The position numbers and the translations under genes were made by a program. From Pontibacter harenae (GTDB taxonomy: Bacteria > Bacteroidota > Bacteroidia > Cytophagales > Hymenobacteraceae): a stretch of DNA of 64,000 bases. The notes under the pieces are model-generated. The model saw nothing but the letters and a program-made list of their open reading frames with translations. It did not search any database and was not told where the DNA came from. Below, in pieces: positions 1 through 8,086 of this stretch. How positions within the stretch are numbered: the stretch's first letter is position 1; each line of letters opens with the position of its first letter. The stretch lies in NCBI RefSeq assembly GCF_020907245.1, contig NZ_JAJJWH010000004.1, positions 124,001-188,000 of the forward strand, in the 5' to 3' direction.

Positions 1-134
1 ATCTTGTTGTGCGCCATAATTTCTGGATCAGACAATTCTTCGTCTAGCGCTACCGATGAGCTGGCATCTAATTCACCGTCCAGGGTAATAATGATGGTGT
101 TGTCTTTCGTTTCTCTTGTGATTTTCATGGGCAT
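1..134 (-). CDS. STAS-domain anti-sigma factor antagonist (partial)
   Basis: The gene starts near the left edge and runs off it, so only about 42-44 residues are visible. The translation begins MKITRETKDNTIIITLDGEL and continues with a Ser-rich turn, which is the first strand-helix of a STAS (SpoIIAA-like) domain. Two in-frame ATGs exist, at 134 and 128. The gene follows the SpoIIE-type phosphatase gene on the same strand with a gap of only about 15-20 bases. The two therefore look like one operon in which the phosphatase would dephosphorylate this antagonist. The conserved phosphorylatable serine lies outside the window, so function is inferred from fold start and context. Confidence 0.8.
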   Translation of the reverse strand, partial: MPMKITRETKDNTIIITLDGELDASSSVALDEELSDPEIMAHNK

Positions 135-148
135 ACTTTACGTCGCAA

Positions 149-2269
149 CTATATGTTTGGTTGACTGTCCTTGAACTTTATTACGAGCAATGTTTGGTCA
201 TCGTACAGATTATCTGGACCCGTAAAATCCAATAAGTCATTGATAATAGCATGTTTTATATCGTCAGCTTCTAGATGATAAGTTTGCTTTAACATGTATT
301 GCAAGCGATCTTCTCCATATTCCTCGTTTTCTGGACTACGCGCTTCTATGATGCCGTCTGTGTAGATAACCATCACATCATCAGGGTTGTAATCGTAGTA
401 CATCTCTCGGATATGGTTGCTGTAGCTCTTATCGCGAATAATCCCAAGTCCTAAGCCGTCTGTTTGAAAATAGAAGGCATCGTCCATCATCGCGTTGTAA
501 TACAGGGTATGGCAGTGCCCAGCTCTGGCAAACATAAATCCCTTCATACGGTAATCTATGATATATAGCGCAGAAGTGATAAAAGAAGTTTTCTCAAGGC
601 AGCGGCTCAGAGCACTGTTCGCCTGCTTCATAAATTCGCTCGGAGGCATGTCCTGTTGCATTAGGCCATGAAATATACCCTTCATTTGTGCCATATGGAA
701 GGCCGCCGAGATACCCTTGCCCGATACATCGCCAATAATAATAGCTATCCTGGACTCGCTCAGCTGCAGGAAGTCATAAAAGTCGCCACCCACTTCTTTT
801 GCTGCCATAGCATGGGTACTTATCTCAAACCAGCTATCAACAGGGAAGGTTTTTGGAATCAAGCTATCCTGTACCTGGCTCGCAATTTTAAGCTCCTCCT
901 TATAACGTTCGTTTTGTAAGGACTCAGCTACAAGGCGAAGGTTTTCTGTTGTTAAAATGGTTTGGTTTGTGAAAGTACGCAATACGTTTATTGTTTCACG
1001 ATCGAAGCCATTTTCAATGTCCTTTAGCAAGTACAGTATCCCGAAAGTTCTTGTACTCGTTTTAATGGGTAAAATAATAAACGACTTCCACGGCAAGGAC
1101 AGTTCTTTGAAGCCAGGATTGCGGTCGAGGTTATTATTTATATAATCGATGTTATGGAGCTTGTAAGCTTGTAAAAGGTGGCTAATGGCTTTGATCTGCT
1201 CATGTGTGATATTGAGCAGGTGCGACGTCTGCATGTTGTTGTTTTTGGAAACCTCTAACCAGGCAGCGCTGGCGTCAGAGGCCTTAACTGTACTTTCAAA
1301 CAGCGTGTCGTACACCTGCGCCTCGCTCTGCCCTTGTTGTATAGATTGGCTCAGGCGCTGGAAGTTGAGCAGATCTTCGCTCTTTTGCTCAAACACGCTA
1401 GAAGTAGGAAGGCTGAACAGCGAAACCAGAAAGGCCGCCAACGTATACAAACCGACAAAGAGCATAGCCAGTAGCAGAAAGCCCACATCGGTATAGTCAA
1501 CTAAAATTTCTTTGCTATCGGTAAACTGCCAAAAGAACCTGGCAAAGATGTAGCAGCTAAGCAAAATAGCGCCCAACAGCACCAGCGAGCGACTCTTTTT
1601 ATTGAAGGTGAGGTAAGCCACCCACTTAAGGTTGGTACAAAGAAAAAGAATATAAAACACCAGTAAAGCCAGCAGTGGCAGAAATACATAGCTGGTGTAG
1701 TTAAAGTTAAATAGCGTTAGCAGGAGGGTGGCTCCCAACAACAGCTCGAACCAATCCCAGGCAATTTGCAGAAACTTGTTTTTATGGTATAGCAGCAACT
1801 GCCGCCATATATAAAATGCCTTAGCCAGGAAAAGCACCAACAACCCAAAGTTGACATGGTATACAATGTGCAGCAGCAGGGTAGAGGTAAGGTTGGCATA
1901 GTCTGTCGTAAGCCTGTATGCCAAGAAGAGCGCCACGCTCAGGTAAGCAGCTATGCCTGCCTTAGAGAAAAGATTCCAGAGGTAGCCTATAAAATCAATT
2001 CCTTTTAAGTTCTCTGCGCTAAGCCGCTGGTACAGAAAAACTGAGGCAATAAAGATAACCGTCAGGAAGTTGTGGATATAAGGAAAGGCTAACATAGGTC
2101 CTCCACCCTGCCGAGTACTCTCAGCAGCTAAAAGGATATTAGCCAGAAGCAACGCCCAACTAACAAAGGCGGCAGTAACTAATAAAGATTTCGCGTTTGT
2201 CTTATACAGCATAAAACGGAAAACCGCATGGAGTTTTTGCAGTGGTGGTATGTAGTCTACCTGAGGCAC
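149..2269 (-). CDS. Membrane-anchored GAF/SpoIIE-type PP2C serine phosphatase
   Basis: This is a 706-residue sensor phosphatase. Residues about 28-290 hold roughly eight hydrophobic segments, an integral-membrane sensory region. Residues about 300-445 look like a GAF domain. From about 470 there is the RsbU/SpoIIE linker (KIASQVQDSLIP) and the PP2C core. Metal-binding Asp motifs are present: GGDFYDF, GDVSGKGISAAF, YTDGIIEA and DDQTLLV. The family dephosphorylates a STAS antagonist to control a sigma factor or another output, and a STAS gene follows directly. The input signal and the matching anti-sigma kinase cannot be seen here. The domain call is strong; the physiological role is inferred. 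Confidence 0.93.
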   Translation of the reverse strand: MPQVDYIPPLQKLHAVFRFMLYKTNAKSLLVTAAFVSWALLLANILLAAESTRQGGGPMLAFPYIHNFLTVIFIASVFLYQRLSAENLKGIDFIGYLWNLFSKAGIAAYLSVALFLAYRLTTDYANLTSTLLLHIVYHVNFGLLVLFLAKAFYIWRQLLLYHKNKFLQIAWDWFELLLGATLLLTLFNFNYTSYVFLPLLALLVFYILFLCTNLKWVAYLTFNKKSRSLVLLGAILLSCYIFARFFWQFTDSKEILVDYTDVGFLLLAMLFVGLYTLAAFLVSLFSLPTSSVFEQKSEDLLNFQRLSQSIQQGQSEAQVYDTLFESTVKASDASAAWLEVSKNNNMQTSHLLNITHEQIKAISHLLQAYKLHNIDYINNNLDRNPGFKELSLPWKSFIILPIKTSTRTFGILYLLKDIENGFDRETINVLRTFTNQTILTTENLRLVAESLQNERYKEELKIASQVQDSLIPKTFPVDSWFEISTHAMAAKEVGGDFYDFLQLSESRIAIIIGDVSGKGISAAFHMAQMKGIFHGLMQQDMPPSEFMKQANSALSRCLEKTSFITSALYIIDYRMKGFMFARAGHCHTLYYNAMMDDAFYFQTDGLGLGIIRDKSYSNHIREMYYDYNPDDVMVIYTDGIIEARSPENEEYGEDRLQYMLKQTYHLEADDIKHAIINDLLDFTGPDNLYDDQTLLVIKFKDSQPNI

Positions 2270-2348
2270 TTATTGGGTGTAAGGTAAGTATTTTTTTGGT
2301 TTCGGTTATGGAGTGGCACTTGTATTTAGTAAAGCACCTTTGCATAAC

Positions 2349-2390
2349 GCAAAAAAAAGAAGTTAGTTAACCTAAGTTAACCAACTTCTT
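2349..2390 (-). terminator. Rho-independent terminator of guaB
   Basis: A 15-base-pair stem (arms 2357-2371 and 2376-2390, one G-T wobble) has a 4-base loop. On the minus strand it is followed by an uninterrupted T run (2349-2356). It lies 24 bases after the guaB stop codon. Confidence 0.9.
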
Positions 2391-2413
2391 TCATTCTTAA
2401 AAATTATTAGCTT

Positions 2414-3958
<1,545 letters not shown>

Positions 3959-4079
3959 TCATTTTTTTTAAACCTGATTTTACCCAGCAATTCTACAGCT
4001 GAAAAAGCTTTAACTATGGGTAAAGCTGCTAGCAGTCTTTTAGGTATAAGTTGGTAAGCAATGTTATGTTTTGCAAGCA

Positions 4080-4135
4080 CTTCCCCCTCTTCACATTCTA
4101 ACCTTCTACCTCTATAACTCCCCCAACCCTCTAAC
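4080..4135. repeat. Purine-rich GTTAGAGGGTTGGGG repeat, copy 1
   Basis: Directly after the stop codon of the rhodanese gene (read on its strand), a purine-rich tract built on GTTAGAG and GTTGGGG units runs about 55 bases. The plus strand shows the complement, including ccaaccctctaactt. Closely similar tracts occur at 47226-47300 and 49519-49556. This is a dispersed, slightly periodic repeat without coding potential. Confidence 0.6.
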
Positions 4136-4453
4136 TTAGTAAACTGCCATGGTGGTATCTATCTGTGTAGCCCAGGCATGTATACCGCCCTTTAGGTTGA
4201 GCAGGTTTTCGTAGCCGAGGCGCTGGGTAAGGTAATTAATGGCTTGGGCGCTTCTAAAACCATGATGGCAGATAACAACAACAGGCACATCGCGGCGTAT
4301 GCGGCCAGCTTGTCTAGTGAGTTCCCCTAAGGGTATAAGTTCGCCACCGAGGTTACATATTTCAAACTCCTCAGGCTCGCGTACATCTAGCAATTGCATT
4401 TTATTATGCCGCCCCAGCCTCTCCTTTAGCTCTTGCACTGTTATTTCTTCCAT
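4136..4453 (-). CDS. Single-domain rhodanese-like protein
   Basis: A rhodanese (thiosulfate:cyanide sulfurtransferase) fold of about 105 residues. The family motifs are MQLLDVREPEEFEICNL, the active-site loop CHHGFRSA with the persulfide-forming Cys, and the closing segment LKGGIHAWATQ. I take the ATG at 4453 (MEEITVQEL) as the start; another ATG at 4462 and a TTG at 4480 are in frame but add only a Cys-rich extension not typical of the family. The protein has no signal peptide, so it is cytoplasmic. Its sulfur acceptor is unknown. It stands alone between guaB and a divergent transporter gene. Confidence 0.93.
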   Translation of the reverse strand: MEEITVQELKERLGRHNKMQLLDVREPEEFEICNLGGELIPLGELTRQAGRIRRDVPVVVICHHGFRSAQAINYLTQRLGYENLLNLKGGIHAWATQIDTTMAVY

Positions 4454-4504
4454 GGCTTTCATGCTGCAGTTGCAGCGCAACTTTGGTAGTTAGGTTTCAA
4501 ATTG

Positions 4505-4512
4505 CAAACTTA
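4505..4512 (-). promoter_or_regulatory. Bacteroidota -7 element for the rhodanese gene
   Basis: The minus strand reads TAAGTTTG, a match to the TAnnTTTG consensus, about 52 bases upstream of the preferred start codon. No convincing -33 element was found. Confidence 0.45.
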
Positions 4513-4545
4513 GCAAATGCTTCAAATAAGTAGCTAAAGCGAATA

Positions 4546-5313
4546 ATGTCTGATATACTTTTTTTTACAGGAGAACCAGTGGCAAAATGCTGGTGCTACT
4601 CCATAGGATTACTGCAAATGGCCATAGGTGCCCTGCCAGATTTAAAATTGCTGCTCCTGATGGATGCAACAGGCGGTGCTTCTGAACTTTGGGAGCAATT
4701 TAGGGCAGGCATGCTGCAGACTTCGTGGCTGGAGTATATTGCAGTGTTCGCAGGAATCTTGAGCGTGTGGTACTCCAGGAAAGAAAACATTCTTGTCTAC
4801 CCGGTTGGCCTCATTAGCACCACCATCTATGTATACCTGAGTTTTAAATATAGTTTAATAGGCGAGGCAAGTGTGAATGTATATTATACCATTCTGAGTA
4901 TTTACGGCTGGATATTGTGGACCCGAAAAGATCGGCAGGAGCAGCATGTGCTGCATATAGCCTTCTCAAACAAGAAGCAATGGGTGCAGCAACTTGTGTT
5001 TTTTGCAGTACTTTATGTGGGCATCTATTTTTGCCTGGTTTACCTGCAAGAAGCATTTTATGAAGGCGTTATTCCGTGGGGCGATGCTTTTGCCAGTGCT
5101 ACCGCTTATACAGGTATGTGGCTTATGGCAAAAAAGAAGGTTGAGAGCTGGTATTGGTGGATAGCCACTAACATTGCCTCTGTGCCGCTTTATTTTGTAA
5201 AAGGCCTGGTGTTTACCTCAGTCTTTTACCTTATACTACTCATTATGGCTTTTGCGGGACTAGTGGAATGGAAGAGAAGGGCACAAAAGCAAAAAGAGCT
5301 TCAGTTGGGTTAG
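4546..5313 (+). CDS. pnuC: PnuC-family vitamin/nucleoside transporter
   Basis: An integral inner-membrane protein of the PnuC/PnuT family, which takes up nicotinamide riboside or, in some members, thiamine or riboflavin. The family core begins around residue 55 with WLEYIAVFAGILSVWYS, followed by the NILVYPVGLISTTIYVYL and YGWILWTR segments and three further helices, ending in a Lys-rich tail. The first 38 residues are poorly hydrophobic and may not be translated; an ATG at 4660 would give a 217-residue protein, nearer the family norm. A NadR-like kinase gene lies 560 bases downstream on the same strand, favouring nicotinamide riboside. A thiamine-regulated receptor nearby leaves thiamine (PnuT) open. 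Confidence 0.88.
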   Translation: MSDILFFTGEPVAKCWCYSIGLLQMAIGALPDLKLLLLMDATGGASELWEQFRAGMLQTSWLEYIAVFAGILSVWYSRKENILVYPVGLISTTIYVYLSFKYSLIGEASVNVYYTILSIYGWILWTRKDRQEQHVLHIAFSNKKQWVQQLVFFAVLYVGIYFCLVYLQEAFYEGVIPWGDAFASATAYTGMWLMAKKKVESWYWWIATNIASVPLYFVKGLVFTSVFYLILLIMAFAGLVEWKRRAQKQKELQLG

Positions 5314-5448
5314 GCGAAGAATTAAAAACAGCTATAATTCGACTTTTGCAATCCGAAGAAGGGACGGCTACGTAAGAGAATTATCTCCCAACTGTGCATG
5401 CTGAATTAAAGAGCATGTTTGTTCAACCCTAACAAATCGGATGCTATT

Positions 5449-5625
5449 ATGAAAAATAACAAGATCGAGTTGCCAGATGAGCTGAAGTATGAGAATCGCT
5501 TAAAGTGGGGGTACGAATCGCCTGATGAACGTCCTAAAAAAATTCCTTTCAGAGAGTACGGGAATAAGAAGGCTAAAATTGTTGAGGTTTATAACTTTTA
5601 TGGATACAGTTTTTCCGAGTGTTAA
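5449..5625 (+). CDS. Small hypothetical protein, about 58 residues
   Basis: A short, highly charged open frame beginning MKNNKIELPDELKYENRL and rich in Lys, Glu, Tyr and Pro, with no membrane segment. An in-frame ATG-like start 30 bases earlier (5419) is less attractive. It belongs to no family I recognise. Support: same strand as pnuC, and a good terminator 86 bases downstream that no other gene explains. Against: no clear ribosome-binding site and unusual length. It could be a real small protein or a chance frame in the 3' part of the pnuC transcript. Confidence 0.35.
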   Translation: MKNNKIELPDELKYENRLKWGYESPDERPKKIPFREYGNKKAKIVEVYNFYGYSFSEC

Positions 5626-5710
5626 ACCTTTATAACTATTGACATTATTTAGTAGCGATGCATTTTTTATTACCTCCATTTGATTTAGAAGTATCTCCTT
5701 TTAGTTAATT

Positions 5711-5752
5711 CCCACTCTAGTCTCTCTATTAGGAAGCTAGAGTGGGTTTCTT
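5711..5752 (+). terminator. Rho-independent terminator after pnuC/small ORF
   Basis: Perfect 10-base-pair stem (5711-5720 with 5737-5746), 16-base loop, then tttcttc. It closes the transcript that includes pnuC and the small open frame. Confidence 0.8.
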
Positions 5753-5871
5753 CAATATATATTCCTGTCTTTTACTTTATTTTTCTATAAATGCCGCAGC
5801 AATGCAGCCCGAAGCAATAATTTTACTTTGGCTATATTTATGCGCTGCAAAATAGAAGCGGCTATCATAAA

Positions 5872-6399
5872 ATGTTAAAAGTTGCTATTACTGGTCCAGA
5901 GTCCACAGGTAAGTCTACCTTGTCAGCAAGTTTAGCTGCTCATTACAACACGGTTTGGGTGCCAGAGTTTGCCCGCACCTATGTGGGCAATTTGCAGGAA
6001 CCTTATACCTTAACCGATTTGGAGGCTATTGCTGAAGGGCAGCTGGCGCTTGAACAGGAGTATATGGGGCAGGCAAACAAGCTTCTTTTCTCTGATACCG
6101 ATTTGCTGGTGCTTAAAATATGGAGTGAGCATGCTTTTAGTCAGTGCCCTTCCTTAATTCTGGAGAAGTTGCAAAGGCAGGAGTATAACCTTTATTTGCT
6201 GATGGGCGTTGATTTGCCCTGGGAACCTGATCCGCAGCGGGAGCACCCGCACTTGCGTGAATATTTTTATGACTTATATAAAAAAGAGCTGCTTGCTATG
6301 CAGGTGCCATTTGTAGAGGTTACGGGCTTACACCAGGCACGGCTACAAAAAGCTATAAGCCATGTAAACGAGCTGCTTCAGGAGCACGAACTTCTTTAA
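5872..6399 (+). CDS. nadR: NadR-like ribosylnicotinamide kinase (P-loop ATPase)
   Basis: A 175-residue P-loop kinase matching the C-terminal kinase domain of NadR. Walker A is GPESTGKSTL. It is followed by the family segment WVPEFARTY, a FSDTDLLVLKIW strand near residue 82, and a lid region with DPQREHP. It lacks the NadR nucleotidyltransferase and HTH domains, as is common for stand-alone Bacteroidota versions. The likely reaction is ATP-dependent phosphorylation of nicotinamide riboside to NMN, trapping what PnuC imports. It forms a tight pair with the epimerase-like gene, 13 bases before that gene's ATG. A role on another vitamin (such as thiamine) cannot be excluded. Confidence 0.85.
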   Translation: MLKVAITGPESTGKSTLSASLAAHYNTVWVPEFARTYVGNLQEPYTLTDLEAIAEGQLALEQEYMGQANKLLFSDTDLLVLKIWSEHAFSQCPSLILEKLQRQEYNLYLLMGVDLPWEPDPQREHPHLREYFYDLYKKELLAMQVPFVEVTGLHQARLQKAISHVNELLQEHELL

Positions 6400-6412
6400 T
6401 TTGATAACATTT

Positions 6413-7288
6413 ATGCTACACTATATCGAAAACGAGAGCTACAGAGTAGGTGTCGAGAGTTTGGGCGCCGAACTGCAGCATTTTATAAAACTGGACGAAA
6501 ACCTGGAACTGATCTGGGGTGGTGATTCTTCTGTTTGGGCAGGACATGCGCCTAATCTTTTTCCTATAGTTGGGGAGTTGCCGCAACAGCAATATACTTG
6601 CCAGGGTAAAACTTACCACATGCTTAGGCATGGCTTTGCCCGCAGAAAAGAGTTTAAACTAGTAGAGGAGGGAAAAAACAAGCTGGTGTTTGAGCTGCAG
6701 CATGACGAGCAAACACTGGAGCAGTATCCTTTCAAGTTCAATCTCTTTATTGCTTATACATTAGAAGGAAACAGACTTGCAACTGTATACCAGGTTACCA
6801 ATACAGATGACCATGCGATGCTGTTTTCTATCGGAGGGCACCCAGGTTTTAACGTTCCGCTCTACCCAAATGAGCAGTACAACGATTATTACATAGAGTT
6901 TGAGAAGGCCGAAACGCTGAACAGGTACCTGCTCGACAATGCAGGTTTGCAGACGGGCGAAACCGAAATCATGCTGACAGACAATACCATTCTGCCACTG
7001 CGTCACGAATATTTTGATAAAGACGCAATTGTTTTGAAAGACCTGCATTCTCAGAAAGTGAGGCTTGCAAGTAAAACAGGGCCCAGAAGTATAGAAGTGA
7101 ATTTTGAAGGCTTCCCATACCTTGGTATCTGGACAAAACCAGGTGATGCGCCTTTTGTATGTATAGAACCTTGGTGTGGCATTGCCAGTCGTGCCAGCGA
7201 CACAGGTGAACTGGAGGAGAAGGAAGGTATGATAAAGCTTGCGCCGAGTCAGATTTTTGAACGCAGTTACATATTCACTGTAAATTGA
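6413..7288 (+). CDS. Aldose 1-epimerase family protein (LacX-like)
   Basis: A 291-residue galactose-mutarotase-like beta-sandwich protein. The N-terminus (LGAELQHFIKL), WGGDSSVWAG, LFPIVG, HGFAR and GGHPGFNVPL are typical of the LacX/YeaD-like branch. His in the HGFAR and GGHPG motifs corresponds to the catalytic pair, and the Glu in VCIEPWCG is the expected base. I chose the ATG at 6413 over a TTG at 6401. It probably acts on a hexose or sugar phosphate in the cytoplasm. Pairing with a nucleoside kinase gives no clear metabolic link. Confidence 0.92.
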   Translation: MLHYIENESYRVGVESLGAELQHFIKLDENLELIWGGDSSVWAGHAPNLFPIVGELPQQQYTCQGKTYHMLRHGFARRKEFKLVEEGKNKLVFELQHDEQTLEQYPFKFNLFIAYTLEGNRLATVYQVTNTDDHAMLFSIGGHPGFNVPLYPNEQYNDYYIEFEKAETLNRYLLDNAGLQTGETEIMLTDNTILPLRHEYFDKDAIVLKDLHSQKVRLASKTGPRSIEVNFEGFPYLGIWTKPGDAPFVCIEPWCGIASRASDTGELEEKEGMIKLAPSQIFERSYIFTVN

Positions 7289-7304
7289 TAAAACAAGCTC
7301 AAGT

Positions 7305-7340
7305 GAGTAGCAGGTGGCTGTAATCTGCTACTCCTTTTTA
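7305..7340 (+). terminator. Terminator of the nadR-epimerase operon
   Basis: Nine-base-pair perfect stem (7305-7313 with 7325-7333), 11-base loop, then ccttttt, starting 17 bases after the epimerase stop codon. Confidence 0.8.
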
Positions 7341-7392
7341 TCTTGGCTAGCCTGTGCAGGCGTATCAGTGTCAAAGTTTCAAATCAATTTGC

Positions 7393-7431
7393 CCTAAAAC
7401 AAAACATGCCGCCTTGGTGTGGGCAGCATGT
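7393..7431 (-). terminator. Terminator of the small membrane-protein gene
   Basis: Ten-base-pair stem with one wobble (7404-7413 with 7422-7431), followed on the minus strand by TTTTGTTTT. It sits 24 bases after the stop codon of the small gene that follows on the map, which supports that gene being real. Confidence 0.7.
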
Positions 7432-7454
7432 CAAAAATTGAATGTCAGTAAAGT

Positions 7455-7706
7455 TCAGTTGAGCGAAGGCTCAGGGAGCTTCGGAAATTTCACTCTTTTG
7501 AGATCATAAATTGGCTCATAATCATTTATGGGTAATGAAACGCCTGGTGGTAGGTCTAAATCAGGCAGATCATCTCCAAGCGGCTCTCCTCCCTCATCAT
7601 CGCTGTCTGTAGAAGGTGGGCCTTGATGTTTTCTGCGTGGTGCAAAGGCATAGTATGCCAGTATGGTTAATAGTGCTAAAGTATACAATACGCTGATCAT
7701 CATCAC
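7455..7706 (-). CDS. Small single-span membrane protein, acidic tail
   Basis: An 83-residue protein. Residues 3-22 form one hydrophobic helix (ISVLYTLALLTILAYYAFAP), then RRK as a positive-inside stop. The rest is a Pro- and Asp/Glu-rich tail with runs such as DSDDEGGEPLGDDLPDLDL. I do not recognise the family. It has its own terminator and stands alone, facing the thiamine receptor promoter across a 380-base gap. Which of the three consecutive Met codons starts translation cannot be decided. Role unknown. Confidence 0.6.
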   Translation of the reverse strand: MMMISVLYTLALLTILAYYAFAPRRKHQGPPSTDSDDEGGEPLGDDLPDLDLPPGVSLPINDYEPIYDLKRVKFPKLPEPSLN

Positions 7707-7901
7707 ATTTCTTCTTTTTAATTCTAATCTCTTAAGCAGGCAAATTCTTACAATTAGTGTCAGCTAGCCGACTGCTAAAAAGCCTGCCTCTTATTAATTT
7801 ACAACGTACTTTTGGCCTCTCTGGTTTTTCCCTTTGCTTAAAAAAATGAAATTGTGTTTATGGCTAAAACTATGCTTTTGCTAATAATTGATTTTTGCTC
7901 T

Positions 7902-7933
7902 TTTGAATTGAAATAAAACGGGCTTACCTTTGC
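7902..7933 (+). promoter_or_regulatory. Bacteroidota promoter of the thiamine-regulated receptor
   Basis: TTTG at 7902-7905 is separated by exactly 19 bases from TACCTTTG at 7925-7932. Both boxes and the spacing match the Bacteroidota -33/-7 consensus. Transcription would begin just before the riboswitch. It is the best promoter seen in the window. Confidence 0.8.
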
Positions 7934-7934
7934 G

Positions 7935-8025
7935 GCAGTTTAGGGGTGCCTTATAATAACGGGCTGAGATTATACCCATTGAACCTGATCCTGGTAATGC
8001 TGGCGAAGGGAAAAACGAGGGAAAC
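7935..8025 (+). promoter_or_regulatory. TPP riboswitch (THI element)
   Basis: The sequence carries the conserved THI-box strings in order: aggggtgcc, gggctgagat, ataccc, gaacctgatcctgg, taatgctggcgaaggga. Together these form the thiamine-pyrophosphate-binding three-way junction. It lies between a good promoter and the TonB receptor start at 8087, so thiamine pyrophosphate should repress the receptor. The 60 bases after the aptamer contain cagga/tcctg complementarity (8035-8039 with 8054-8058), which may belong to the expression platform. This identifies the receptor as thiamine-related. Confidence 0.95.
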
Positions 8026-8086
8026 AATAGTAACAGGATACATCCCCTGGTAGTCCTGTAAGTTTCAATATCTCATTTAACATTTA

